From contig OX637362.1 in the NCBI GenBank assembly GCA_951799405.1, positions 7,518,703 to 7,582,702 of the forward strand: DNA of 64,000 bases, given 5' to 3'. Made by a program: the position numbers and the translations under genes. The notes beneath the pieces were generated by a model. The model ran no database searches, was not told the origin of the DNA, and was given only the letters and a program-made list of their open reading frames with translations. Positions 9,621 through 19,815 of the stretch are shown piece by piece; position 1 is the first letter of the stretch, and each line of letters starts with the position of its first letter. The DNA is from Agapetus fuscipes (Eukaryota > Arthropoda > Insecta > Trichoptera > Glossosomatidae).

Positions 9621-9827
9621 TAAATCTAATCTAAATAAATCTAAGCTGCAAAGATATGTATCATTTGAGATTCATATTAAATGCATTCCCACAAGCAGAC
9701 ATGCATAATTTCGCGCTTACACATGCTGCATGTGGACCTACAATATAAAAACCCCAATCTCAAATGAACATAAGCCCTGCAACTCTTGCCGACCTTCCCT
9801 GAAGCAGGGGTGACATTGGAAAGTGGA
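9621..9827 (-). mobile_element. SINE-B, lacking its head
   Basis: From the tail AATCTAAGCTGCAAAG to CAGGGGTGACATTGG; the first about 45 bp of the SINE are absent. Confidence 0.8.
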
Positions 9828-10553
9828 GTCTTACTCACACAATAACCAGATTCTTAAGAGGGCATACATATATACGGAAAATTTTGTTTGTGAAAAATGT
9901 TGTATCTTACCCAGTTGACTTTTTTAGTAGCAATGTTTTTGTAAAACAAATTGTCTAGGTAATTGTTTAATTTTTAAAAGTTGTATTGTGCATTCTTTAT
10001 AATATAATGATATAATTGTATCGCGTTTAATACGAGAAAGTCACGTCAGTTTGAGAAGGTATTGTACTGCCTGAAAAAAAAAGAATTTTCGTGCTCCGCG
10101 AGTAAGTATCGTAGGGTTAAAGTGAAAACTACGTATTGCACAAAATACATTAGAGGAAAAATTGGACTCGATGTAAGATTCTCAGGTCTTTTTTTTTCGC
10201 CTCCTGCCAGAACGACTTTCTTCAATTGAAAAGGAAATCGAGTTAGGGCTGTCGTACTTTATCTCTCAGCGAAACATCTTATTGTTTTAATTATTCTCCA
10301 TACCAGAATCTGCACAGACGGGGAAGGTAGATTGCGTTTTTATTGCTATTTAAGAGGCTATGGCGGATGCAGCGCCAAGCCCTGATTCATAGATAATTTA
10401 ATCTGAATGATGTAAAAGAGTACAGCCTTTCTCTGCGTCCCTTACGCCTGCTATCACAAAGAGTGACGACTAGTTTTTTAGGGCAGTTGTCAAGTATAGT
10501 ATTGTACAGAATCGAATTTATTTAAAAATTATATGTTTTATGAACGCAACGTG
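9828..10553. other. No gene seen
   Basis: Mixed AT-rich DNA with no frame or repeat I recognise. Confidence 0.45.
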
Positions 10554-10779
10554 TTCCTTGACTTATAGGTTGGTATTTGGTATGGCTGTGAAAAGTGGTT
10601 CACTTTGCCAATGTCACTGATGTTTCACAGAAGGTCGGCAAGAGTTATCGGTATTATGTTCATTTGAGATTGGGTTTTATGTTGTAAGTCCACATACGGC
10701 AGGTGTGAGCGTAAACTTATGCTTGTCTGCTTGTACGAATGCGTGCTATATATCCTCGCAACTCAGATTATAAATAATT
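10554..10779 (+). mobile_element. SINE-B copy
   Basis: TTCCTTGACTTATAGG start and CGCAACTCAGATTATA end, with small internal deletions. The flank that follows recurs next to another SINE-B at 16.3 kb. Confidence 0.8.
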
Positions 10780-10794
10780 ATTATACATTATAAA

Positions 10795-10965
10795 GAACGT
10801 CGAGAAATGTTTACAATACTAGCTGCGAGTATTTAGGCAAGTGTTTTAAATGCAATTAAACGCAACGCAGCTAAGCTCCACACATAGTGAAACCTCTTAT
10901 GTCATCCTATTTATATTCAAAGGTAGGGCCTTAAGCCAACCACTTCTGGTGCTTTGGGCCTTTGA
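10795..10965 (-). repeat. Shared spacer plus SINE-A tail fragment
   Basis: 10795-10860 (CGAGAAATGTTTACAATACT onward) is repeated in inverted orientation at 16275-16345. 10858-10965 then reads as a decayed minus-strand SINE-A 3' part (ACGCAGCTAAGCTCC, CCTTAAGCCAACCACTTC). Confidence 0.6.
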
Positions 10966-11936
10966 GGTGTGACACACACAAAAACGGCGCTCTTTTATCA
11001 TGTAAAACCTAAAATAAATCATCCTCATATAACAAATATTCTTTGTTATAATTCACGTGAGTTTTTATTTTTTAAACACTACCGGTTTCGGGAGAAACAA
11101 TACCTCCCATCTTCAGGTGTAAATCTAAACTTTCACTAAGTAACTGCTAAAAACCTAGATAATATAATAAATATTCTATTGAAGTAATGGTTTTGCTACT
11201 TCCGGCAGAGTGGGTGTCCATTTGTAAGCATGAATAACCTTGCCGCTTCTCTGTTACTTTCAAATTATGTTTAGGAATATTAAAATAAAAAGTTTCACGC
11301 TTTATCTGTAATGAATCTCCATATTGTTAGCATTCGAAAAACTTTGACTCGGATTAAAAGTAAATGGTGGCAAAATTAAATGACGATACAACTACAATTT
11401 ATCTATTCCACGGCTAGGACACACATCCACTAAACTACTATCCAAACCACTTACACTGTCTGTAAAAACGGCACAAATCTGTGCAAAAGAATGCTCAACC
11501 GAGACGTCTTGTGGATATATTTGAATAGATAATGCTCCATTGTTCAGACCGTCAAAGTTGCCAACTGTTTTTTTTTGTCGTTGTGTATTTTTACATTGAG
11601 AAAATCGCTTAAGTTTCCTGATCGTAACTCTATCACTTAAAAATAAAGGAAATTCTTCTTAAGAAGTTGCGATCATTGAAATGTTTGCACTTGTATATGA
11701 TAACGTTCCTTGATAATAAGAAGGTTTTTACCAAAAATTAAATGCTTTTTTTTCTATCTAGTAGGTATCTTTGTGACGGTAATGCTTTTTTCGGTATATT
11801 CTAAATAGGAGAATTTAATATGATTATCATAAAGAGAAATGCAATCCACTTTTCCATTATTTTAGTACAATTTTAAATTAATATTTCATCGTTCTTTAGT
11901 TAGATTTATTATTATTATGTAAAATATAATGTAAAA
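10966..11936. other. AT-rich; one foldback half
   Basis: 11048-11130 (CACTACCGGTTTCGGGAG, TACCTCCCATCTTCAGGTG) matches one half of foldback element M4. No gene seen otherwise. Confidence 0.5.
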
Positions 11937-12216
11937 TTCCTTGATTTATAGGATAGTATGAGGCTGAACACTCATAATTCTTTGACTTATAGGTTAGGAT
12001 GAGGCTGACCACCTGTACTGTACAAAATGGTTAACTTTGCCAATAGGTTTACAAAATTTGTAGGGCTTATGTTCATTTGAGATTTGAATTATAATTTATT
12101 ATTACACATGCAGTTTTTGAGCGTGAAATTACACGTGTCTATTTGTTAGTACATATGTATTGAATATGAATTTTAAATTTTAATTTATCTTTGCAACTTT
12201 GATTATAGATTATTAT
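11937..12216 (+). mobile_element. SINE-B with duplicated head
   Basis: The first about 41 bp (TTCCTTGATTTATAGG...) are followed at 11978 by a second, better head (TTCTTTGACTTATAGG...) and the rest of the element to GCAACTTTGATTATAG. Confidence 0.75.
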
Positions 12217-12228
12217 GTACATATATTT

Positions 12229-12361
12229 CAATGTCACCCTTGCTTCAGGGAAGGTCGGCAAGAGTTGCAGGGCTTATGTTCATTTGATTTTGGGTTTTTT
12301 TATATTGTAGGTCCACATGCGGCATGCGAAATTATGCGTGTCTGCTTGTGGGAATGCATTT
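12229..12361 (+). mobile_element. SINE-B, left part, split by a LINE
   Basis: Body from AATGTCACCCTTGCTTCAGG to GGGAATGCATT. The missing 3' part continues at 14388 beyond the LINE insertion. Confidence 0.8.
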
Positions 12362-14387
12362 TTTTTTTTTATTTTATTTATTTTATTTTAATAGGACAAC
12401 AAACAGCGTTACATAAGAAATATAATAGTAGCAATTACAAAAAAAACATGGCCAATTATATGTTGCCACGGATATCAAATTTAGGAAGTTGGAAATAATT
12501 ACAAGATGGTTATTACAAGTAACTAATTACAAGAAAAAAAAATAAAAAATACTGCTCTCAAAACAGAATATGATGTAAATTTAAAAATAAAGAAAATCAG
12601 TTCTCCCTGAGTGACGCACCCACCGCTTTGCGAAAGTGCGCCGTCTCTAAATGAAAAATATCAATGCTACTGAAACACTTGTTATAAGTTTCACACACCC
12701 GGTAAATTGGCGAGCTCTGAGCATAGTTAGTGCGACACACAGGGAGATGAAAGAGTTGGTCTACCGTGTGCCTGGTTCTGCGAGTTGGAATGTTGAGGGA
12801 TAACATACACAAAATATCAGGGTTATCAATTTTGTTGTGCAAAATGCCGTGGATTAACATCATGTCGCAAACAACACGCCTATCCTCTAGAGAGTCCAGC
12901 TTATGATAGTCAAGGGCTGACTTGTAATCAGGAAAAGATAAGTTAAACTTATAATTTATGTGTTTTATAAATCTTTTTTGTACTCTCTCGATACGTTTTA
13001 TATGCACCGCATAAGAGGGGGACCAAACAGGGGACATGTACTCAAGAAGTGAGCGAACCATTGTAGTGTAGAGAACTTTTAATACCGTAACTTTTTTGAA
13101 GGGTTTGCAAGTTCGCAAAATGAACCCGAGCACCCTGAATGATCTCTCCAAGACATTGTCAATATGATTCACGAAGGTGAGTTTGCTATCCATTATGACA
13201 CCCAGATCACGTACCCGGTCAACAGACTCGATAGGAAAATCGTTAATATAATAAATATGATTTAAGGGTGAAAGTTTACGTGAGAACGAGACCTTGTGAC
13301 ATTTGCTAACATTAATGGATAGTCTATTGGCAGCACAATATTCTGAAAGCCGATCGAGATCTAATTGAAGTCTTGCACAGTCAGATGAATCAGAGATTCT
13401 CAAAAAAATCTTCATATCGTCAGCAAATAGGAGATGCTCTGCATGAAGAAAACAGTCACCAATATCGTGGATATACAAAGTAAAGAAAAGGGGTCCCAAA
13501 TGCGATCCCTGGGGAACACCGGAAGGAATGGTGACAAAGTTTGATTTGTAGCCTCTTATTACCACTGCCTGACGACGATTACGGATATAGGATTCTATCC
13601 ATCTTAGAAGATCACCGTGGATTCCGAGCTTACTCAATTTGCTCAACAGAATGTTATGATTTACTCTGTCAAAAGCCTTGGCATAATCGGTGTAGATAAC
13701 GTCGGTCTGCAATCCACTGTGCATGTTAGAAAATACATAGTCAGTGAAAGGTAAGAGATTAGATAAAACAGATCTATTGCGAAGGAAACCGTGCTGTTGG
13801 TCGCTGAATGATGATTTGAGAGAACCATAAAGTTGGTCGTATATTACACGCTCGAAGAGTTTACTTATAGCAGACAAAATTGAAATCGGACGGTAGTTTT
13901 TGATCAAATTATTGGGACCAGATTTATAAATAGGAGACACTAGAGCCTCTTTCCATATGTCAGGGAAAATACCCTCTCTTAAGGAGCGTGAGAAGAGTAT
14001 GGAGAGCGGCTCCGCCACAACCTCAGCACATCTGGCAAGAAGCAGAGGCGGCACCCCATCACTACCAGCACCCTTCGTTACGTCAAGGTTGGAGAGATAT
14101 GTAGTTAAAATATTTCTGTCAGTAGAACAACAACCAAGGCCAGTCAGGTTAGGTTTTCCTGGCTCAGAAGAATGAACGGTGGAACTATGGGTGTCATGAT
14201 CAAACATAGAGAAAAAGTAATCGGAGAAAGCGATGGAGATTTCCTTGCCACCATTAACAGAATTTGTTCCATCAGTAGACATACACATGGGAATTGAATT
14301 ATTTTTGCGTCTGCTTTTAACAAAGCTCCAAAATGCTCTAGGGTTTTCTTGTATGTTAGTTTCAGCGGAAATAATGAAGTGAGAACT
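12362..14387 (-). mobile_element. 5'-truncated Jockey/CR1-like LINE
   Basis: About 2 kb, read right to left: ORF2 part, a 235-bp 3' UTR, and a poly-A-like end seen as T-rich DNA at 12361-12391. The insertion splits one SINE-B copy between GCATTT and AATATGAATCTC, so the LINE is younger than that SINE. The 5' end, including the endonuclease, was lost, as is usual in target-primed insertion. Confidence 0.85.
12597..14387 (-). CDS. Jockey/CR1-like LINE reverse transcriptase (N-truncated)
   Basis: Copies LINE RNA into DNA at the target site. The first Met is at 14288, but the frame is open upstream to the truncation point, including NPRAFWSFVKSRRKN, the linker usual between endonuclease and RT. 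So the natural start is lost. Motifs in order (from the 14288 Met): YRPISILS (fingers), TDYAKAFDRVNH with the first catalytic Asp, SGVPQGSHLGP, and LLFADDMKIF with the catalytic FADD pair; then LGVIMDSKLTF and a long C-terminal thumb/connection (YMSPVWSPSY, RVQKRFIKHI). No internal stop or frameshift in 597 codons, so the copy is fairly young, although it cannot move on its own without an endonuclease. RT identity is certain; the clade (Jockey against CR1) is my judgement from motif style. Confidence 0.92.
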   Translation of the reverse strand, partial: SSHFIISAETNIQENPRAFWSFVKSRRKNNSIPMCMSTDGTNSVNGGKEISIAFSDYFFSMFDHDTHSSTVHSSEPGKPNLTGLGCCSTDRNILTTYLSNLDVTKGAGSDGVPPLLLARCAEVVAEPLSILFSRSLREGIFPDIWKEALVSPIYKSGPNNLIKNYRPISILSAISKLFERVIYDQLYGSLKSSFSDQQHGFLRNRSVLSNLLPFTDYVFSNMHSGLQTDVIYTDYAKAFDRVNHNILLSKLSKLGIHGDLLRWIESYIRNRRQAVVIRGYKSNFVTIPSGVPQGSHLGPLFFTLYIHDIGDCFLHAEHLLFADDMKIFLRISDSSDCARLQLDLDRLSEYCAANRLSINVSKCHKVSFSRKLSPLNHIYYINDFPIESVDRVRDLGVIMDSKLTFVNHIDNVLERSFRVLGFILRTCKPFKKVTVLKVLYTTMVRSLLEYMSPVWSPSYAVHIKRIERVQKRFIKHINYKFNLSFPDYKSALDYHKLDSLEDRRVVCDMMLIHGILHNKIDNPDILCMLSLNIPTRRTRHTVDQLFHLPVCRTNYAQSSPIYRVCETYNKCFSSIDIFHLETAHFRKAVGASLREN

Positions 14388-14442
14388 AATATGAATCTCA
14401 AATATTACATATCTTTGCAGTTTAGATTAAGATTTAGATTTG
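14388..14442 (+). mobile_element. SINE-B, right part of the split copy
   Basis: AATATGAATCTCAAATATTACATATC then TTTGCAGTTTAGATTAAG continues the copy begun at 12229. Confidence 0.75.
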
Positions 14443-14734
14443 TACTTAATTATCGTAAAAAAATACTATGATTGTACGCAAATATGTAACTTTTAAGCGT
14501 TTCAAGGACTTTTAATATTAAAAATCATTTCAGAGAAGTAAGAATCAAGTCCAATATTGTCTTATTTAAGTACGACATCCACTAAATATTTGAGTATTTT
14601 TTTTTAGCTCTCTCTCCCCAGAGTAAACTTCCGTTATATGGTAAACACCATAAAGTGTAGATAAAAGTAAGAAATTCTAACCACTACACTACAGAGCTGT
14701 CGTTGCATCAAGGCAAAGCCGAATATCAATAAAG
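14443..14734. other. No gene seen
   Basis: AT-rich. Confidence 0.5.
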
Positions 14735-14999
14735 TTGGTAAAATTGCGTGATCGAATCACCAATGAAGAAGTCCTTCAACGAATGCGCACTACAGAGGAG
14801 CTCCTGCCTACCATTAAGCAGAGAAATCTAATTGGTAAAGCTATGTGAAAGCCATTGGTAAAACCGCGTGACCGAGTCACCAATGAAGAAGTCCTTCAAC
14901 GAATACGCACTACAAAGGAGCTCCTGCCAACCATTAAGAAGAGAAAGCTTAAGTACTTCGGTCACTTTATGAGAAATGAGAAGTACCGTCTCCTTCATC
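14735..14999 (+). pseudogene. RTE-like LINE ORF fragment, internally duplicated
   Basis: Encodes RVTNEEVLQRIRTTKELLP, then KRKLKYFGHFMRN, the region after the RT thumb in RTE-type LINEs. 14735-14840 and 14850-14945 are near-identical copies of the same segment, so part of the coding region is duplicated in tandem. It is cut on the right by a SINE-B copy. Confidence 0.7.
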
Positions 15000-15001
15000 T
15001 T

Positions 15002-15248
15002 ATCATCTATAATCTAAGTTGCAAGGATATATTCATTTAAAGCTCTCAGATGTATGCCCACAAACCAACAAGTGTAGTTCGCGCTTACAAATGCTGAATG
15101 TGTACTTACAAATAAAATCCAAACCTCAAATGAACATAAGCCCCACAACTTTTGCCGACCTTCCCTGAAACAGGGGTGACATTGGCAAAGTGAAGCATTT
15201 TTTACAGTATGGGTGGTCAGCCTCATACCAACCTTTAAGTCAAGGAAT
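15002..15248 (-). mobile_element. SINE-B, full length
   Basis: Tail ATCTATAATCTAAGTTGC on the left, head TTTAAGTCAAGGAAT on the right. It truncates the LINE fragment before it. Confidence 0.85.
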
Positions 15249-15319
15249 ATGAATGAATAATAAATTACATTTAAATATAAAAAAGAACAAAACCTTACCT
15301 AACATATCATACAGGGTAA

Positions 15320-15516
15320 AATTGAGGGGAGAAGATCTCAGGGACGCCGAAGGACATCGTGGCTGAAAAACTTGCGACAGGGGTTCGGCAGAAACACCAA
15401 GTCCTGGTTTCGAACCGCAGCTTCTAAAGTCAAAATAGCCATGATGATCGCCTATCTTCGATAGAAGTGGCACAAAAAGAAGATGAAGAAGAAGAAAGCC
15501 GACTTGGGAAGTTGCG
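15320..15516 (+). pseudogene. RTE-like LINE 3' end
   Basis: Frame SQGRRRTSWLKNLRQGF, then WFRTAASKVKIAMMIAYLR and a stop, a C-terminus common in insect RTE-like LINEs. After it come AGAAGTGGCAC and a GAAGAAGAAG tail. The same tip recurs at 40466-40506. Confidence 0.7.
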
Positions 15517-15729
15517 GTCAATCAATATATCGTAATAAAACTTGGATTAACTATTCATGGCGCCGCTTCCTGAAGCTGAGACGTGTTGAGGTGATCACGT
15601 GAATATTGCAGGCGCTAAACAAATGATATCCTATGTGCGAATAAATAAGTTAGCGCTGTCTTTAACTCTATCCATGCCGTCAACTTGAGACCGAGTATCT
15701 GTACTCTATACTCAATATTGCAAAGATAT

Positions 15730-16204
15730 CGACGGTCAAAAGGCAGTATAAGCGACATAAACTAAATTGTTCAGAAGAGCAGTTTAAAGTTTGCAGAAAA
15801 ATCGCATAACTTCATAACGTTATCGTTATCATATCGTTAAAATTAAAACTGCTCAAAAATTAAAGAAAAAAAAGGATTTATTGACACTCTTATAAATGAT
15901 CCCGGAAAGCATCACTCCAGCATCATCAGCCGGCCGTGTAAGCCTAAAAATCTTATTTCTATAAATGTGGTGTTACGATGTTATACGATTTTTTATGTCA
16001 CAAGCGCCTTTAGAAAAAAAGGCCAAAATCTTGGTCGGTTACACCAAAACCATACTTTGAAAACGCAGTTGTTTGCTTGGTCATAAAAATTATCGTAGAG
16101 CTGTGAGAGTTAGCGCATTAGAAAAAGCGGAAAATTTCAAGTAGGATAGCATTCATAACTCATTTTTAACCGAATATTTATGCCCTACTGCCTTTTAACC
16201 GTCG
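15730..16204. mobile_element. Foldback element M8, inserted in SINE-B
   Basis: Ends CGACGGTCAAAAGGCAGTA and, inverted, TACTGCCTTTTAACCGTCG. The flanks are the two halves of a minus-strand SINE-B tail (TTGCAAAGATAT before; TATATTAACATTTAAAATTC after), so the interior 475 bp were inserted there, probably with a TA duplication (Tc1/mariner style). No coding frame inside. Confidence 0.65.
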
Positions 16205-16242
16205 GTATATTAACATTTAAAATTCATATTAAATTTGCAATG

Positions 16243-16346
16243 AGAGATTTCACTACATGTGGAGTTTAGCTGCGTTGAGTTTAATTGCATTTAAAATACT
16301 TGCCTAGTACTCGAAGCTAGTATTGTAAACATTTCTCGAAGCCCTG
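16243..16346 (+). repeat. SINE-A tail plus shared spacer (inverted copy of 10.8 kb)
   Basis: TTTCACTACATGTGGAGT with TAGCTGCGTTG is a SINE-A tail. 16275-16345 then repeats the 70-bp spacer of 10795-10860 in reverse. Both sit next to a SINE-B tail. Confidence 0.6.
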
Positions 16347-16605
16347 TATAATCTATAATAACCTATAGCCTGAGTTGTAAAGATATATGAACATTTAAAA
16401 TTAATATTAAATGCATGCCCATAAACAGACATGTGTAAGCTCACGCTTACAAAAGCTTACAAATTAAAATCCTTACCTCAAATGAACATAGCCTCTGCAA
16501 CTTTTGCCGACCACCCCCGAAACAGGGGTGACATGGGTAAAGTGAACCAGTTTTTACAGTAGGTATAGTTAGTCCTCCTCTTACCAACATATACGTAAAG
16601 GAATT
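16347..16605 (-). mobile_element. SINE-B, full length
   Basis: Tail AATCTATAATAACCTATAGC on the left; GAAACAGGGGTGACAT in the middle; head ATACGTAAAGGAAT on the right. Confidence 0.8.
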
Positions 16606-16632
16606 TTATCTTGCTATAAACGATTAAGTTAA

Positions 16633-17060
16633 AACACAACGAAGCTAAATGTAAAGTGTAATTTCTTGTCACATTGTTGCATGTGGCGGGTGAAACCTAT
16701 TTATTTTCACAGATAAGAGATCCGGCCTAATGCTAACAACCACTTGAGTTGTAGTGAAGGTCTTCCAGAATTCAAGGGAGCTGGTTTGAGGATATGTGGA
16801 ATAGAAAAGAGGAAAAGAAAGACCGAGAAAAGTAAAGCTTTTTTAGATTGGTGAAATTGTTACAGAATGGGATATACAAAGCGAATGAATAAGGAAATGT
16901 ATTAAAAAAGTGATGGATTAATGAATTGAAAGAAGAATGTAAGGATAGGAAGAAGTTGAGGCAAATCTGCAAAGGCTCTGGTCACTCTTTGCGGAATGGT
17001 GACAGAGTTACAGTTATAGTAAATCATTTTTGATGCCGTCGGCGAGATTCGAACCCAAAC
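16633..17060 (-). mobile_element. SINE-A copy split by a LINE-G insertion
   Basis: 16633-16793 is the SINE-A 3' half (reverse) and 17014-17060 its head with the B box (GAGATTCGAACCC). The 220 bp between are LINE-G sequence, so LINE-G entered an existing SINE-A. Confidence 0.7.
16795..17013 (+). pseudogene. LINE-G 3' end inside SINE-A
   Basis: Decayed copy of the LINE C-terminus (GRPRK, WDIQSE-like) and 3' UTR (AAAGGCTCTGGTCACTC, GGAATGGTGACAGAGTTAC) ending in a GTTACA-type tail. Homologous to 30895-31180 and, inverted, 27491-27870 and 51345-51660. Confidence 0.75.
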
Positions 17061-17611
17061 CAGTAACATAATTTTTTTTTACAATTTATCTTGTTTTGAC
17101 CAAAGTAAGGATATCCTTTGACGGGATAACTCGTCTTCGACAATAAACGGGTTAAGCGATCGCTTTTCTTTGAACAAATGTTCTGCATTATAGATGTCGC
17201 GAAAATCAGCTGTTGTCTGTTAGTAGACGATGAAGGCTTTACATATAAAAGTGTAATGTACGAAACCCCTAAGCGGCGAGCTCATTCATTATTCAAACGT
17301 AAATTACAGGCTTAAGGAAAACTATGTACTTAATGCAGGCAATGAATTTAACGTCTTTTTTTGCAAAAAAAAAACTTTAGCTGGAGCTACGTTCGTTTAA
17401 CATATAAAAATTACTTTCAAAATTACTTTAAATACTATAAAAATTACTTTTCGGTTATAAGACCGTTATGGGAAAACTTATATTATTCAAACTTAGTCGC
17501 AGTAACCGTACGTTGAGTAACCATAATCGAATACAAAATTGTTTATATTTTATCTTTTGAAAAAAAAATGTATTTATCAATTCGAGTATTTTATAAAAAG
17601 AATCGTAACGA
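17061..17611. other. No gene seen
   Basis: AT-rich, with a GC-richer patch at 17100-17160 (GACGGGATAACTCGTC) that could be a LINE end; not established. Confidence 0.45.
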
Positions 17612-17812
17612 TGCTACGAAGATATTAAAATGCAAATCCTCAGCAGACACGTGTAAGTCACTTTTGCACATGCTGTATGTGTACATTAAAACGGCAAATC
17701 TCAAATGAACACAACAAATTTTGCCGTCTTTCTATAACACAGGGGTGACATTGCAAAGTGATGTGTATTAAAGTATCGGTAGTCAGCCTTATATACACCT
17801 ATATATTTTATT
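17612..17812 (-). mobile_element. SINE-B, diverged
   Basis: ACACAGGGGTGACATTGC and CAGACACGTGTAAGTC are preserved; both ends are eroded. Confidence 0.7.
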
Positions 17813-18342
17813 ATTAACCTGAAAAAGTAACTCCTCAAATAGATCAATTTTTTTAAAAACAAATCAAGAAAACAGAATGTGAGTTGTTGAAGGTTTTCTC
17901 AAAAATGAAAATAGAATATTAATTTGTATCGGAATTCGTGTTTTCTCTTGAATATTCAGGAGACTTCGCAGTTGCTTTATTTAATAACAGGTATTGGAGT
18001 TCTCGTAAGACAATTATGCAATTCTATGAAATAGCTTTTAACCATTTTCAAACCAATTTCATACAATCCCTTCATATTTTATAACCAGGCAATTTAAAAA
18101 AAGAAGTTGAAGTTATAAATTTGAAAATTTATTTTAAACTGCAAATTTCAGTCATATTTTTTGCGAAGTTGACAAATTAACTGACGATAAAAATCGCTAA
18201 TTGTGACTTTTATTGAATGTTTTTAACACTAAAACCTAAGTATAAAATGTAGCGTAAATACTAAACCATTGTGTAGATAGTAATATTATAGGACAATTCT
18301 ACGAAAAATATTTTTTTTTGTTCACATTTTTTTCTGTTTTTA
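17813..18342. other. No gene seen
   Basis: AT-rich. Confidence 0.5.
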
Positions 18343-18593
18343 TTCCCTGACTTATAAGTTGGTATGAGGCTGACCACCCATACTGTAAAAAAATGGTTCA
18401 CTTTGCCAATGTCACCCCTGTGTCAGGGAAGGTCGGCAAAAGTTGTAGGGCTTATGTTCATTTGAGGTTTGGATTTTATTTGTAAGTACCCATTCAGCAT
18501 TTGTAAGCGCTAACTACACGTGTTTGTTTGTGGGCATACATTTGAGAGCTTTAAATGAATATATCCTTGCATCTTAGATTAAAGATTATTATA
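18343..18593 (+). mobile_element. SINE-B, full length
   Basis: TTCCCTGACTTATAAG start; CATCTTAGATTAAAGATTA end. Same subfamily as 15002, 23126 and 38784 (TTTGAGAGCTTTAAATG). Confidence 0.85.
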
Positions 18594-18875
18594 GACGCGA
18601 TGTTTGAGTATTAACGCAATGTGTTGTACTCTAGATACTTCAGCTGAATTTTTACAACAGTTTCTCGTGGACCGGAACATATTTCTGATTTGATTTTGAA
18701 TCAAAATTATCGACCGAACAGTCTGGAATTTTCCATTGTAAATTGCATGGAAATACTTTCGCAGTATTGCAAACCTTACGGCAATTCAGTAGGATTTTAT
18801 TCTGGGCATACATTTTTTATTGTTGAACTTTTAACACAGTGAAAGTCAATTTTTAATCATTTTAATTATTGGTAA

Positions 18876-19076
18876 TCATTCTGTTCCTGAAGATGCCTCA
18901 TTAGCTACGATGTTTGCAAGTCTTTTATGTTTCAATTTGGAAACATGATCTTTCCAAAACCTCCTCCTGGATCTGCATAATCTTAGTATGTCTTCTACTT
19001 CACAAGCTTTTTGTATATGTTTATTATGGGTGTGATCCCACAATGTTCTGCCTGTGATCATTCTTAGATGTTTCAT
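18876..19076 (-). pseudogene. LINE ORF fragment (RTE/Proto2-like C-terminus)
   Basis: Encodes LRMITGRTLWDHTHN, VEDILRLCRSRRRFWKDHV and RLANIVANE. This resembles the region after the RT thumb in RTE-like LINEs (an ITG...L.DR...I...RR..W..H pattern). Short and flanked closely by SINE-B on its 5' side; a dead fragment. Confidence 0.65.
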
Positions 19077-19091
19077 TTTGGATGTTCAGAG

Positions 19092-19332
19092 TTCCTTGGC
19101 TTATAGGTTGGTATGCGGCTGACCACTCATGCTGTAGAAAATGGTTTATTTTGCCAATTTCCCCCCTGTTTTAGGGAAGGCAGCAAGAGTTGCAGGGTGT
19201 ATGTCCAGTTGAGATTTGGGTTTTTATGTTTTATGTTCACAACGCGAACTTGTACGTGTCTGCTTGTGAGAATACATTTAAAATGAATCCCCAATGTTAC
19301 ATATCTTTGCAACTTAGATTAGATTAGATAAG
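19092..19332 (+). mobile_element. SINE-B, full length (LINE-N-linked subfamily)
   Basis: TTCCTTGGCTTATAGG start, GAATCCCCAATGTTACATAT marker, and a TTAGATTAGATTAGAT tail. Confidence 0.85.
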
Positions 19333-19558
19333 ACATAGTCTTTTGGTTCTTGTTTTGTCCGCTCTTGTTTCTACAGCGTATAATACACAGGTCTTACACA
19401 TTTTTCATACATTTGTTCGTATCTTACTTTTTTCCATTAAATATCAATGATACTGCTAAGGTGTTTTATTATTTTCCAATCAAATATGTACAAATATATA
19501 TACATACCTGTGTTTAACTGAGTAATCACCTCGTTTAAAAACGCTTCATGTAAGTAGT

Positions 19559-19815
19559 TCGCTGCGTTAGTTCTTGTTTGCCGTATACGCCATTGAGAAA
19601 ATTTTACATGAGCAATGTTTGCATGTGTACTGGACCAATGTGTCTTATGAAAACAAGAAATTTATTTTAAAAATATTTAAAAGAACTCTCATACTATCGA
19701 GTTTTACGGTTTTTCTTAACTCAGATTGTGTAGAATTTGATTCATAAGACAACTGCATGAAAAAGTCATATTTGACAAGATTGGCGTATACGATAAACAA
19801 GAACTGGGGGAGTGA
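19559..19815. mobile_element. Foldback element M2, second copy
   Basis: TCGCTGCG...TTTGCCGTATACGCCA at the left and GGCGTATACG...GGGGGAGTGA at the right form inverted ends. The interior matches 8496-8752 (CATGAGCAATGTTTGCATGT). Confidence 0.8.
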
